Source of the DNA: Protonemura montana
Lineage: Eukaryota; Arthropoda; Insecta; Plecoptera; Nemouridae
Direction of reading: 5' to 3'
DNA length: 64,000 nt
Assembly: GCA_947568835.1 (NCBI GenBank)
Contig: OX387606.1
Location: forward strand, 17,517,940-17,581,939
Shown: positions 13,107 to 26,204 of the stretch, one piece after another
Layout: the number at the start of each line of letters is the position of its first letter
Position numbering within the stretch: the first letter of the stretch is position 1
The notes under the pieces: generated by a model
Told to the model about the DNA's origin: nothing
Databases searched by the model: none
What the model saw: the letters and a program-made list of their open reading frames with translations, nothing else
Translations under genes and position numbers: made by a program

Positions 13107-13177
13107 AAATGGCTTCACCCCTTCCACCAATCAGAACGGAGCTGTGTCGTCATTCTAGGCGTTGAGTTGAGTCAGTC
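13107..13177 (+). promoter_or_regulatory. Core promoter candidates of CCT3
   Basis: Upstream of the CCT3 start codon lie a YY1-like AAAATGGC (13107-13114), a CCAAT box (13127-13131, CCAATCAG) and an arthropod-type initiator TCAGTC (13172-13177). The order and spacing (CCAAT about 45 bp before the initiator, which is 33-38 nt before the ATG) suit a TATA-less housekeeping promoter. These are motif matches only. Confidence 0.4.
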
Positions 13178-13209
13178 TACCCACATCTTGTTCAACAAAA
13201 CCGATCACG

Positions 13210-16200
13210 ATGTACGGAGGAGGATCAGCCCCGATTTTAGTGCTAAGTATGTCTTAAATAGAATAATTTTCGTTCAAAATCGCTGGCAAATGAGTTGAGG
13301 CATTTTTTTTGACTGATATCTTTGTTCCTAGGCCAGAACACCAAGCGGGAGTCGGGCCGAAAAGTGCAGCTGGAGAACATCAACGCAGGAAAGGTATGCC
13401 TAACACCACGAGGTTTCTTCTTTGACCATATATAGTAGTTTAGGCTTTGAAAATTGGTAGGCTGGAGCTCGTTATATTTGATTATATATATAGCATGTTC
13501 AGTGAAAACAGCCCGTTGCTACATTATCTGCCTTTAAACAGCAAACTAAATACCCTAACCTATATTCTTTCTTTGTGCAGCCTTGAAATAACAGGCTCTT
13601 TCGATTGAGGGTGTGGGAGTATTGTTCCCATATAAGGCTTCATAGTGATCGAACAACAAAAGATTATTTATCTTTTTTAATCAATTTCAGGCCATTGCTG
13701 ATGTTATTCGAACATGCCTTGGACCACAGGCGATGTTGAAGATGTTGATGGACCCTATGGGCGGAATCGTTATGACCAATGATGGAAATGCAATCCTCCG
13801 AGAGATCACAGTTCAGCATCCAGCTGGAAAATCAATGATCGAAATTGCCCGAACCCAAGATGAGGAGGTTGGAGATGGTAATACATTATCAAAATAAATC
13901 TAGATTGTAATTGACACTTTTTAACTTGATACTTATAATGAATTAGATGCACTTGAAAAATACCATCTTTTCACAGACCATTTTTTTTTAAGATATCAAT
14001 TGATTTGCAACGGACACACAAATTAGTATGGAGATTTCATGTTTTGTTCCATTTTTCACCTTTGTTTTAATTTGCTAGGTACCACCTCTGTCATCGTTCT
14101 GGCGGGTGAAATGTTGGGGATTGCAGAGCAGTTCCTCGAACAACAGATGCACCCCACTCTAATCATTCAAGCCTATCGACAAGCCTTGGAAGATGCAGTT
14201 ACAATCCTGCAAGACAAAGTCAGCATCTCATTAGACCGTAACGATCGCTCGAAAGTTCTAGAGGTATGTTGGGCAGAGATTATTTACTACATCCCAATTT
14301 TGAGAATTTACCTATTTGTAGTTTGCTTCACTGTTCTGTTACTCACAGTCGACCCTGGGCCCATATGATATGAGATGGTCTTTTATGGTAACTTAATTCC
14401 CCTTGGCCACAAAGAGGTTAGACAACTACTCTAAAGAGAATCCAATGTTACCAAAGATTGTCACCATTCCTCAACGGCCATGCGACTACCAGATTTTTGG
14501 ATGAAACATCCTTTGAATTAATACTCTTTCATCATTTAGGTCGTCAAGTCGTGCGTGGGCACAAAATTCATTGGCCGTTGGTCCGAGCTGGCTTGCAAAA
14601 TTGCCCTGGAGGCTGTCGAGACGGTCATGCTGGAGGAAAACGGTCGTAGAGAAATTGACATCAAGCGCTACGCTAAAGTCGAGAAGGTTAGTCACGTTTG
14701 TCGGCGCAGACAAATTCCATTATCCGGGTCAAAAGTGAATATTTTTTAATCTGTTCATTGGGTGCCTGCAGATCCCTGGGGGTAGCATCGAAGATTCGCA
14801 GGTGCTCCGCGGTGTAATGGTCAACAAGGACGTTACCCACCCGAAAATGCGGCGCTACATTAAGAACCCACGTATTGTCCTGCTCGATTGCCCGCTTGAA
14901 TACAAGAAAGGTAAGTGTTTTAAATATTACCATGTCCATTCTATCTCTTTTAAGAGACTATTGCATCACATTCATGTATTATAGCAGGGAGTAAATAATA
15001 AGCTCACCCCTTCCGGATCAGTTAATCTTTAATTGCCATGAGTCTTTTTTTTCACCCCTTCTTTCCCATATTTCCTCATGTGAAGGAGCAGACAGCCTTA
15101 GTCAATTAGGCTGCAACTTCAAGAGCCAAAATTCACCAAAATTGTCTTTTTCTTTCTTCAAATTATGTATCCCACTCGAAGCAGAATGCAGGTCAGTTTT
15201 TCTTTTACAGTCAATGTCTGTGAGAGAATGTACCAGCCCGAAGACTGCCCTGCCCCCCCCCCCCCCCCCCCCCCCTCATTATTGCTACCAACTATTGAAT
15301 GAAAATTTAATCTTCATCGTAGTGGTGGGATTTGAAAATTGAAAATTTGCAAAATTCCTAAGATTGCTAAAATATGTAGAACAATTATTTTAATAGCTTT
15401 AAAAAAAACCGTCCTGGCAAGACAGTTTGTTTGAAATTGCTTGATAGCGCCAGAAACGATTTGTTAAGTAATTATTGACAACAGTTGGGCTGCATATAAC
15501 CCTAGAACAGGTGACGCCTCAGCCAGAAAAGTATTTTGTCTCGCTGTTCAGAGTATAATGGTTTTACCTGTGGTTTTACCTTCAGGCTCTTCATCGTTTG
15601 TATTTTTTGAAACTTTTTAGGCTATGAAAGGTTATTAACCAATTCCCAATGTTTGTTTTGTTTTTTAGGAGAGAGCCAGACAAACGTGGAGATCATGAAA
15701 GAAGCTGATTTCACTCGAATCCTGCAGCTTGAAGAGGAGAACATCGAGAAAGTGTGTGCAGAGGTGATCGCCGTCAAGCCTGACATTGTCTTCACTGAGA
15801 AGGGTGTCTCCGATCTTGCCCAGCATTTCCTGATCAAGGCTGGTCAGTAGAAACGATCAATATGTGATCTTATCCCCGGCTTAGTTTTGTTTGTACCAAG
15901 TGTGTCAAAAGTGGAAAATGATTTGTCCTTACAGGCTTACAGCTTAAGCTCACCAGTTTTTCCCTTCGTTTCAAAGTTAACGATGACATACATAAGTAAA
16001 GTAGTACATCCTCATCTCTCCTTGTTTGATTTTATGTTTGTATACAGTTGGATACTTCAAAGTTCTTCGACATTGATATTTTATATTTGACGATAGCCAA
16101 ACTCACGCCTCCCGTTTCCCCTGCCCAGGCGTAACTGCACTGCGACGTGTGCGCAAGTCGGACAACAACCGCATCGCTCGCGCTTGCGGTGCAACCATTG

Positions 16201-17787
16201 TCAACCGCACGGAGGAGCTAAAGGAGGAAGACGTCGGCACCGGTGCTGGTCTGTTTGAGATCAAGAAGCTCGGCGATGAGTACTTCTGCTTCATCACCGA
16301 GTGTAAGGACCCCAAGGCGTGCACCATCCTGCTCCGTGGCGCCAGCAAGGACGTGCTCAACGAAACCGAGCGCAACCTGCAGGTTGGTTGAGACATGGGG
16401 TGATTTAGAGGGAGGCAGTTTGCGTAGGTCAAACTTACTCATTTGGAAGTGATGGCGAACCAATTACTTTAGTGACTGAAGACTGAGGGAATCACTTGGC
16501 TCTGTACTGGAGATATTTTCTCACATTTAGTTGTGCTTTAAAGAGAGATGTTAAGTGGATATAAATCACCAAGCAATTGTGTGGTACTAATACTGGTTTT
16601 TTTCATTTAATTATTTGACTTTTTAAATGCATAGACATCATTCTGTGACCGGCAAAAATGAGGAAAAATGAAGCTACTGTCATTTACAATATACTTCCAC
16701 ATTTCTGTCTCACATTCTGCTCATTGTCCTTTTGCAGTTTTAAGCAATTTCATAACATTTCCACTTATTTTTCAAAGTTTCGATGCTTGATTGAATTTCT
16801 CAACATCTATCTCAAGAGTGTTCCACTTGAAAACATCCCACAAAAACACGCCACCAAATCTGGCAAGGCACCTTTGAAAAACTGGCACACGACTCCAAAA
16901 AAGTGCGATTGATGGCCGTTGGCAACCCTCTCGTCATGCCCGATTGTATTTCCGCCAACCCCGGTCTGTTTTCCACCGCAGGATGCACTTCATGTCGCTC
17001 GCAACGTGCTGCTGGAGCCTCGTCTGGTTCCCGGCGGTGGCGCGACCGAGATGGCGGTCTCCCTAGCACTAGCCGAGAAGGGCAAGTCAGTGACGGGTGT
17101 AGCCCAGTGGCCGTACCGCGCCGTCGCTTCTGCTCTTGAGATCATCCCGCGCACACTAGCGCAGAACTGTGGTGCCAACACAATCCGCACTCTCACTGCT
17201 CTGCGTGCAAAGCACGCCACCGGTCAGTCAAACTTCGATTTGTCTTTTATATTCCCTCGACAATGTCATGTTAAACTTTCAAAATCGATTTTCTAATAAA
17301 GTGTCATACAATCAGGGATTGTATTTAAAAAATATTTGGGATCAGTTCTTAAGAAATATGACCTAAAAACTTCTGGGCTTCAAAGTCCCCGAGTTTTAAT
17401 CGAGTTAAAGAGTGTGGTGTCTCAAAAATATAATCTATGTTCATGTTCCCCAGCATAGGTATCCTTTCTTGATTTTTCCTCTAGTCGATTCAGCCTCTTG
17501 ACATCTTAGCTTGCCACTCACAGACCTCAAAGATTGTAACATCATCGATGTCTGTCCTACCACCAGGGGGCAGCACATGGGGCATCAATGGGGAGACAGG
17601 AGAGCTTGCCGACATGAAGCAGCTGGGTGTGTGGGAGCCGCTCACCGTCAAGCTGCAGACTTACAAGACAGCTGTGGAGACTGCCATCTTGTTGCTGCGT
17701 ATCGACGACATCGTGTCTGGCTCGAAGAAGAAGGACCGCGACGGCGAGGGCAGGGCTCAGCCAGCCGAGGGTGCCATGGAGGGATAG
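13210..17787 (+). CDS. CCT3: T-complex protein 1 subunit gamma (chaperonin CCT3), complete, 10 exons
   Basis: CCT3 is one of eight paralogous subunits of the cytosolic TRiC/CCT chaperonin, which folds actin, tubulin and other proteins using ATP. Coding exons are 13210-13246, 13332-13393, 13691-13877, 14079-14263, 14540-14686, 14772-14910, 15669-15842, 16129-16382, 16982-17222 and 17567-17787. All introns are GT-AG and phases agree throughout. The spliced frame is 1,647 nt, or 548 residues, close to the roughly 545 of the human protein. Family marks include DPMGGIVMTNDGNAILREI after the N-terminal exons, the ATP-binding GDGTTS loop (about residues 94-99), RRYIKNPRIVLLD and EYKKG in the apical region, VGTGAGL, and the VPGGGA loop near residues 412-416. 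The C-terminal IDDIVSG precedes a charged tail. The start gives MYGGGSAPILVLS, aligning with the human N-terminus. Exons 8-10 are richer in GC than the introns. The neighbouring DUF4781-like gene is convergent. Identification is near certain; exact splice ends are read by eye. Confidence 0.95.
15253..15275 (+). repeat. Poly(C) run of 23 in CCT3 intron 6
   Basis: Homopolymer of 23 C; prone to sequencing and assembly length error. Confidence 0.9.
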
Positions 17788-18734
17788 GCAAAGATGCCCG
17801 GGCCGCTGGCAACAAAGGGTTGATATGCGCTAGACATTTTGTATATGCGGGACATCGCAAGGGAACGAAGATTGTCGAGCTTATTCATTATTTTCACTCT
17901 GGCTTGCCCATTTATCTCACGGGTAGCGGTCCTTTTTTTTGTGTAGCTCAGATTTCGCTAAGGTCTATTTATGTGAGCAGATGAATTTCGAAATTCGTGC
18001 GCTACTGTCTTTAATTTGCACCCACCTTTGCTTTTCACTGTCTAATTACACGTCAAATTTGCCTTAATGCTGTTAACAATTTCTCTGCGGTGAAGTTAAA
18101 CCGCCATGTATGTGATCGCATTCCTGTTGGTTCATTGTCCGGTTATTACTTTTTGTTCGAACAAAGATATTTCCTAACGAAAATAAGTGTATTTTATTGA
18201 TTTCCATCCTATTTTCTACTGTAGTAACAAGTGATTTGAAAATTCCTTCCACGAAACAGACAGATAGGTTTTTGGTTTGAATTGATCGTTTGACTGTCTG
18301 ACTGGGTGCTTTGTTGTGGGTTCTGGGCATCGGTTGTTTGACGATCGAGTAAAAAACTGGCATGGACTGCCTACATGATAAATACTTCAATCATATAAAT
18401 ACAGACAGCTGCAAAGATTGTTCATTGGAGTAGATTCATAAGCATGCAGGTAAATGAAAATTGGCTTCTTTCTTATGTTTTTATTAAGACATAAAGTAAT
18501 CATCTTTATACATCAAACCATGCTCTGTACTACAGCTTCAAAAGATTAGAAGTAATTATATAATTAACATAACTTGGAAAGTAAGATATGCTTACTTTCA
18601 GAAGTAAGAAAGCACTAAGTTCAGAACTCAGAAGTGCTTAAGAAATCAAAGCTACGAAAGTGTTGGTTGCTTCTTTGTAAAAAATTTTTCACATCAATTA
18701 TTTTGTGAGTCTTTTGGATGCTTTTCCAAACAAT
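17788..18734. other. Intergenic space between two convergent 3' ends
   Basis: This stretch holds the 3' untranslated regions of CCT3 (left) and of the DUF4781-like gene (right). Apart from the minus-strand AATAAA I see no further structure. Confidence 0.6.
18480..18485 (-). terminator. Candidate polyadenylation signal of the DUF4781-like gene
   Basis: AATAAA on the minus strand, about 250 nt past the stop codon. It is the first canonical hexamer noticed downstream of this gene. No canonical AATAAA was found for CCT3 in the opposite direction before this point. Confidence 0.4.
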
Positions 18735-21017
18735 TCACATCTTTCTTCTTGCTTTAAAAGTCTCATATTCCTGTCTAGCCTCGCAAATGTTTTTCGTAAT
18801 CGAGTACAGAACCTCTACACATTGAGTGAAGTACTTCATTCTATCTCCCAAGATTCCATAATTGATATCAAACGTTGCTTGATCAAAGTTTGGTAGGTTC
18901 ATGCCTGCCTTAAGTGCCAACTGATACGCATCATCCATTAGCTTAACTTGCTTCACAATAAAAATTAAAGTGAATTCCATTTTAATGTCAAAATCTTCAG
19001 GTAGAGAACCCTCCCAGATCTTGCCAAATATCTTAACGGATACTCTGATAATTTCCCGAGTAACATTAGGGTTACTTATGATCTTCTCGACAATCAGCAA
19101 TCCATTTTTCGACAAAGAAGAGAAACACATTCCTTTCTCGTTGGCATCAATCTCCTGCAATGAGCTAGCACCGAACGCAAGGCACACTTTTGATTCGGCT
19201 ATTACTAAATTGTTGTCGAATGTTATACCATTTTTTGTTGCAATTTTTATCATAAAGTTGTCAAACCCTAGCCTGTTCAAAGAGCCTCTACCAAGATCCC
19301 TAGTGGCTTCTATAACAATAATTCGATCTGCTTTGTTCATATTTGCAAATGAGGTGGGCTCCACCTTTACTGCGTCGTTGATTAAAACACTTCCAGCGTT
19401 ATCACCAAAGCGCATTTTTGTGGTACCATGACTGTGATGTTTATTAATCCTCACTACCCCTGAAAAAAAATCATCTGGGTTGTTTATTTTATTTATACTC
19501 TTGATGACCTTAGCATTAGCCTCTACGGTATCAAGGCCTTGGCGCGTATTACGTGCTAGTTTGTCATATCCCTTTCTATGGCGATTACTCCTCAAATTTG
19601 AACGAAAGTCGTTCAGTGTGGCCTGCTGTGTTTCTGTGATAATTGTGTGGGCCGTTCGGAAGTTAACAGCGGACATACTGAAGAAAAGAACATTTGATGA
19701 AAATTGCAAGACATCTAGCGTTGTCAAATTTCCTTCCACATACTTTTGGCGCATATTATATGCTGCTGTTCCAATCCCGATCCCGTTTACACCCAGGGAA
19801 GAAATCTGTAGTGCGTTTACGACAAACTGACCGACCGCACCTAAGACCTGACCTTCTCTTGCCAGCATGGCCGTTGCACTCGTTGCTCCCATTGCAAAAA
19901 TCCCGAGGGAACTTCCTGCTATAGTGATGTATGTGTTTCGGGCCTCGGCATTGTCCAATCCTATGTCCTCGTCGTGTTTGCTTCGGTCCACTATGTTTTC
20001 AATACCACGACCCACACCATACACTCCAGTCACGGCACCCCCTATTATTGCGCCTACCATGATGGGTGCAGCAACAGTGATGGCAGGAATAAGCGCTGCA
20101 ATTCCAACGACACCGGCTCCAACCCCAACCAAGGTACTGACCATATCACCAGCGGTCAATGCTTTGTTGATACCTTTGCTGGCAGGCGTCTCACCAAACT
20201 CAACTTGGACTTCGTAGTTCTCGTTCCCGTTGTATATCCCTGATGCTGGATAGCAGTATGGTCCTTTCTGGAGTTTGTTACCTTCAAGGTACTGATCCCA
20301 TCCTCGGTAAACGCGCTGGTTTCTGTCGATGAATCTCACTTTATCAACGCCATCCTCGTCGTTTGGTACACGGAAGACTGCCTCGGGCAAGGCGTAGAAA
20401 GTTTTTTTTTGCTCCACTTGTGTTACAACAAATATCACTGACATCAATGTGCCATGGTACTGATTAACAATTTGAGAAATTTCTTCAAATATTGGTTTTA
20501 CTTCTTCTAGAATTTTTTGTGAATAGGAATTATGAAAGAGAGTATCTTCTGACACTGTAATGCAGTAAAGAGCGCCAGCGATATCACAATGTAGCTTCTT
20601 CATCATTTTGGTATTGTTTTCATTGTATATATCAATTACATTACATATTTCAGAAATGTGAAACTCACGGATGAGATATTCTGTCGTTGTTGCTTTATTT
20701 ATGCACTTACTTTCCAATAATGTGATGATACTTTTTTTTACATCTTTTTTCATAGCTGTATGACAATCATTTTCCATGATTTTTTTACATAACAGTTCCA
20801 TTTCTTTCAACTGCTTTGTGTTATATCCCGTCTCCTTGTTTGTTGGACTAGCCTCTTCTTCCGGAGGACCATGCAATGCGAAACCGATGTTCTTTAGTAG
20901 ATAAACTTGTTCACTGGGCTTGAAACAATCCCAGTCGCGATCACCCAAGTTGTCGTAGAACTCTTGTTGCATATCTCTTGCTTGTTTCACCCATGTCGTT
21001 TCCATTTTAGATTCCAT
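18735..21017 (-). CDS. DUF4781-like protein of 760 residues, single exon
   Basis: This is the longest open frame in the window and the only complete gene without introns. I recognise the central part as resembling the insect DUF4781 family (function unknown), from memory rather than a search. Residues 1-275 are hydrophilic, with a region at 45-75 rich in charged residues. Residues 288-336 form a glycine/alanine-rich hydrophobic block with GVGAGVVGIAALIP and GAIIGGAVTGVYGVGRG. This is followed by DRSKHDEDIGL, NAEARNTYITIAGSSLG (about 356-372), and further hydrophobic patches at 390-420 and 434-450. The C-terminal 300 residues are mixed and end in a basic KARRKM. There is no N-terminal signal peptide. 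The hydrophobic core could be membrane-embedded or buried; the sequence does not decide. The start at 21017 is the first in-frame Met, and a second Met is codon 5. The gene converges on CCT3. Confidence 0.8.
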   Translation of the reverse strand: MESKMETTWVKQARDMQQEFYDNLGDRDWDCFKPSEQVYLLKNIGFALHGPPEEEASPTNKETGYNTKQLKEMELLCKKIMENDCHTAMKKDVKKSIITLLESKCINKATTTEYLIREFHISEICNVIDIYNENNTKMMKKLHCDIAGALYCITVSEDTLFHNSYSQKILEEVKPIFEEISQIVNQYHGTLMSVIFVVTQVEQKKTFYALPEAVFRVPNDEDGVDKVRFIDRNQRVYRGWDQYLEGNKLQKGPYCYPASGIYNGNENYEVQVEFGETPASKGINKALTAGDMVSTLVGVGAGVVGIAALIPAITVAAPIMVGAIIGGAVTGVYGVGRGIENIVDRSKHDEDIGLDNAEARNTYITIAGSSLGIFAMGATSATAMLAREGQVLGAVGQFVVNALQISSLGVNGIGIGTAAYNMRQKYVEGNLTTLDVLQFSSNVLFFSMSAVNFRTAHTIITETQQATLNDFRSNLRSNRHRKGYDKLARNTRQGLDTVEANAKVIKSINKINNPDDFFSGVVRINKHHSHGTTKMRFGDNAGSVLINDAVKVEPTSFANMNKADRIIVIEATRDLGRGSLNRLGFDNFMIKIATKNGITFDNNLVIAESKVCLAFGASSLQEIDANEKGMCFSSLSKNGLLIVEKIISNPNVTREIIRVSVKIFGKIWEGSLPEDFDIKMEFTLIFIVKQVKLMDDAYQLALKAGMNLPNFDQATFDINYGILGDRMKYFTQCVEVLYSITKNICEARQEYETFKARRKM

Positions 21018-24000
21018 TTTCCGTCTATTTTTCCAACTAATATTATTTATTGCTATTTCACTTATTTTGTAATTAAATTAAATACAACTTTGATGACGAA
21101 GTCTTTTTTACATGTCGCCTGTCCTAATCGCGCTGTGGCCAATCCCTCACTGCTAAAGCGACTGCTGACAACGCAATAGCACCAAGACTGTAAGTGTAAG
21201 GCTAACAATGCATTCCACAAATGAGTGGGATTCCCCGAATTAGACCACGAGTGGCTAGCTAGCCAAGTGACAGGCTAGCAATTTATTATCCAAGTATATG
21301 TTTTTATTTTTTTGTAATTACATGGTAATCTGGCCTGATTACCGAACTATGCTTCTTTCGATTTTCTCTCCTGATAACAAGATAATAAAAACATCCCATA
21401 TAACCCTGAAAGGAAAGGTTAAGATAAGCGTTATTAATTTAATTGCGTGAATGCTTCTAAAACGAATGGGTAGAGAAATTTGGTTCGTCCGAAATTTTTC
21501 CCGAGGATGGAGCGGTGGGGGTGGGGGTAGTATTTTTACGGCGCCTTATGTGCGTCATGTTATTTTTAATTGTTGGGAAATGTATATAATTTCGTCCAGT
21601 GCATGGGTGGAGATTTTGAATAAACCGTGAAAAAGTACTGGTGAGCTAACTTAATCCTCAATCACGCAACAGTGGCTGTTGGGGAAAACAAGGTAGTAGT
21701 AATGCGCATACCCGAACCCGATTTAACGTAATAACGTGTTAGCGTACCTGTAAGAGGTTACTAGCAATTGATACCTACTAATCCATTAAGACTATCTATG
21801 CTGCTCTATTATTATTATTGTGGGGTTTAGCGGCATGTCAGCTATTAAGCTATTTGTGCCTTACGCTGCTCTACCCACGATAACATTGTATTATGGCAAA
21901 ATACTAAAAATTGTGGCAACTGATAAGATAAGTTTAGAAAAAGAAGCCGGCGTTGAAAAGACTAATACTTACATGTGTGCGGCTAATTATAAAATTGATT
22001 AAAAGATATGAATTATATAAGAATGCACGGATATGGATGGCAATGGCTGCATCTGTGGTATAGATCAAAGATGTTGATCAAATGATCAAACGAAATATGT
22101 CTATGCCGAGCATAGAACCTAAATAATAAAACATTTAAATAGAGTAAGATCGAATCAACAATGAAAAAAAAAATGTTCAGCAACGGGCGCAGAAAGGTTT
22201 AGAGTTCAGACAGAAATAATCTGACATTCACTCTCCCAGAGGAAAACTGTTGGGGAAATTCTATAGAAACAAAAATGGTACCAGAAAATGCACTCCGTGG
22301 GGTCAATTACGTAGTTTGATGGTTGCATTGGTTGCAGTTGCATGCAACAATTGGTTCACCTATTTTTGAGTGAGCGATCCGAGTGTGCCATTCATCACAG
22401 ATGCCTTTTTTGCTATGCTCAACGAAAAGTCCCATCAACAAAAAATGTAAGTTACCCTGTAAATCCAAACTGCGTAGATTTTGGGGGAAATCAAACTCTT
22501 TCGATTTTCCTCTATGGCATTCCTTTTTTTTAATGTTGTACAATCTATAAAAATAAGTATCTTTATATTCTGAACCTATAACTCCATAGTCAGACTCATG
22601 GTATCTTTGGTCAGACTACTTGAACTTACGTCATTTTGTAGCAAAATAAATCGCAGGGGTTGACCATGTCTCACCGTAGACCTTACTACCGGCCACTGGC
22701 ACGAGTGCAGGCGAGCGCTGTAATACGTTAGCTTATTGCTTTGCTTATAGATGGCGGTGGTGCAGTCTAGCTCGATTCCCCCTCCCATCGGTGAGGCATT
22801 TGATCCTAGGCAAACGTCAGTCAGAAGAAACGGAACATTTCATGGGTAACTCGTCAATATCGCCTCTGAGACTATGCAAATTGTTTTTATAAGAGAAGTT
22901 TATTCTTTACCGTGTTCAGTGTTACGAAGATTGTTTCGTCTCCACGGGTTTGGATCATGAAATTTAAGCAACGTAATAGACCAACCCCTTCCGTCATCTA
23001 GCTAGGCCATCACTGGAAGAATCCAATAGTACCAAAGTTCCTACCAAAGAACGGTGACTTTTCGGCGTGTACTCGAGACTCGGCGACTTTTGCATCATAT
23101 TCATCACTGATTAATTTCACAAGGTAAAGAAACATCTGCAGACCAATAATATCTCAGGTTTACGTTTTATGGGTTTACGACTATCACAACGATAACTTCG
23201 CTGCGAATTTCAGGGTAGAAGACCTAAAAAATGTGCCGTGTACTATGTACTATCAAACTTTTACATTAATGTAAATCATATTTCAGTTGTTTTGGTACAT
23301 TTAACTTTTAAGTTTCGTCTTTTTCGTAACGTCTTTTCCTAATTACCGTAACCTACTCTTCCCATTGAGGTGCCGTTGCACAAAATCAATTTGCACGTCT
23401 TATTTAATTCCTTTGTCTCATTTTAGATCTTTCCAGAAGTGACGGTGATGTCAATTTTACAATTTGCTCTTTATCACGGGTTTTAATTTTTTTTTTCGTA
23501 GACTTCCTTTCGTAATAGTTCCGAAATATTTAGTACCTATGAATATGATCACTATCTTTTTTATGTACACGTCGATGAGCATGACACGATTTACAAATTT
23601 GCTACGATCCAAAAACCCGTTTTGAAACATGTGTACCTACATGTGGGTACCATGGGTCTTACCTTGCACAATTTAATGATTTAATTTCAACTTCTAACAT
23701 GGGTACTTGCTAGTTTCTACTTGGCAATGGATTCAAAAATGGAATTATACAGAAAATGAGTCCACGTACAGTACGTACAAACCAGCATTGCAAATTTTTC
23801 CAGTAGACCTGAATCGGATCATCCATCATCCATCACAATATTTCTATGTGCCTCCATAACCACTCGCGGTTTCACCCTAGATTCTTGCCGCTCGCAAGAT
23901 TACATCTAGGTAATGGCTAGATTCATTGATAACAATCTGTTCAAGTGATAAAAACACAATAGGAAGATTAGCTATTTGTGCTACTCCATTTATAACATTT

Positions 24001-26204
24001 CCGCGCGTGTATAGTCGAGCATTTAGGCGTACTTATAGTAATCAGGTTCGTAATAAAACGTACAAAAGTTAGAGACATTGAAGTTTAACTCCAGTAGAAA
24101 ATCGATGCGTTTTAATCATTTTGCGTGTTTAGGAGTAGGTACGCACAGTACGAACACTTTCGTTTGTTACGCATAGGTGCTGATGATATGAAACGATGCG
24201 TCACATAGGGGGCTCCCATGCCTGTATAATATTACCGTTGAGTGTAGGTTATATTACTCTTGCGATTTTCCTGGTACATGTAAACAACCAGAAGATCTCT
24301 TTCCATCACTAAGTTCATGCAGTTTATGATGTCTAACGAAAGTGTTTTAATAGATTACTTAATTGTATTTTGAGCATGTAACATGCATTTTAAGCATGCA
24401 CACCATGTTTGTGTTCTTTGTTGCCTATACTATCGGTGACAACTGCTAGCGAATTAATAATTCTTCAAGGCTATTATTAGCAAATCACTTCAAGAAAAGG
24501 CAACTGAAATCAATTTCGCTTAAAGAGTGAGGAAATAATTTTAAATTGGCAATATATTCTCTCAGTGCCTTTAAAACTCATCAGCCTTCGGTTTCTTTCT
24601 TCGGCCTCACTCGCCCAGCATTCCTGTAACATCACCTGTTATAACTTCCTTGAAAGTTTGAGTCAGACGGTGAATTTCGTGGAATTTCAATCATCCAGGA
24701 TTATACAACTGAATTCTTAGGAATTCAATCACCAGAATTCTCGCTAGTTGTGTTCATATCCAGCCCCAGGTTATATATATGTAAAGATTTTCCATGATGA
24801 GTATCCTGTATGTGTTATTGAAATTCACATCCTTCCTGTACTATCTCTTGAGCTCGCCTCTTGTATTGGACATTGGAGCAGAAACAAACCAGTCGTCTTG
24901 AGCTCTCAAGTTGTCTGTTTACTCGTTTACCGAAAGCAGATACAACGGCAACAGCTCTGTTGCCCAGTTTACCACAATTCGTTCGTGTTTTAATTTTGTA
25001 CATCGTCGCACGACGTAAGTGCTGCCGGATTCGTAATCAAGACACTCACGTGGGATCCATTAGATTTTCAGGGCTATAAATCTAGGTAAGCATCGTAAAG
25101 CAAATGCAATCTTATCAAATCAAATCGCGCATTTTGGACTTTCTTTACGAAGAAAGCATCAGATAAGGCACTTCTAACTTGAAGTTTAGAACTGCACAGC
25201 AGACAGAAAATGCGTTACATACGGATTTTAGCTACTTATAGCTTCGCCTGTGAAGAAAGATACTTTATCAAATCCCTGTTCGCATTTGTTTCCGATTGTT
25301 TTCATTAAAGGAATCAGATGGCTTTGACTTTGTATAGACAATCGTGGCTCTTACTTCTTACATTTTACATTCCATTGTAATATTTGATTGATCAATTCTA
25401 ATTAATCAATTTGAGCAATGCACAGTGTTGAATTCTGATCGATTAGATCTCTGCGCCATCAATTATGTCACAAAATACACTGAATATGTCACTTGCATGC
25501 CATGGCTATTCCTAGCTGGCTATGACAAAGACTGCCAATAGAACATGTCATTGCGTAAACATAAACAATGAATTATACAGATACTATACCTACATACTAC
25601 AGTTATGTAGTGAAATTAAAAGACTAGAATTCTATCAATTAACTACGTCTGTTGGTTTTAATTGAAATAATGGATTTCAGGTGGTAGTCTTAGTAGTAAT
25701 CATGAAAAAGTCGAAAAAAATTAAGAAAGAGGAAGGGATAAATTTATTGTTGGGCGTGACTAAAGTATTGTCATGACACCAAGATAACACCAATGCTAAA
25801 AGTATATAGTAACAGTAATATCTCAGATATAGTTTGTAAATATATTAATATATTTATCTGTGGTAATTTATCGTAATAATCCCTGGGGCGTAAGAAAAAT
25901 GTTTCCTCCAAGCTGTCTGTTATCTCTTTACTGCACTCTCAGGGGTAATGAAGGCAGGCTTGTTGAAAATAATATTACGTGTTTCAGGGCAACTGAATAA
26001 TGGTCTGTTATCCATACAAAACCATGACCTAGGAGACAAAGTAGGCAAAAGCAAATTTTTTACCTGCATCGCCAAAATAATGAAAAAGAGTGAGAATTTA
26101 AATGAAAGAGTGTGCCCTCTGGCAATGTTTTCACTCTGCACAATTGGGCCATACTTCCATAGAGTTAATCTTAACTGAATTTGCAAAATATGGCCACCAA
26201 ATGG
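21018..26204. other. Intergenic, no gene recognised
   Basis: Five kilobases of AT-rich DNA between two divergent genes (DUF4781-like on minus, ZnT on plus). It must hold the promoters of both and at least one non-coding 5' exon of ZnT, none of which I could place. No coding homology was seen on either strand. Confidence 0.5.

Noticed and set aside
16103-16463. Long antisense and shifted frames over CCT3 exon 8, and similar ones over other CCT3 and ZnT exons
   Set aside because: Shadows of GC-rich coding exons on the true strand and frame.
24397-24403. TGCACAC, a match to the metal-response element core, upstream of the ZnT gene
   Set aside because: A 7-bp motif is expected by chance many times in 5 kb, and there is no cluster near the presumed first exon.
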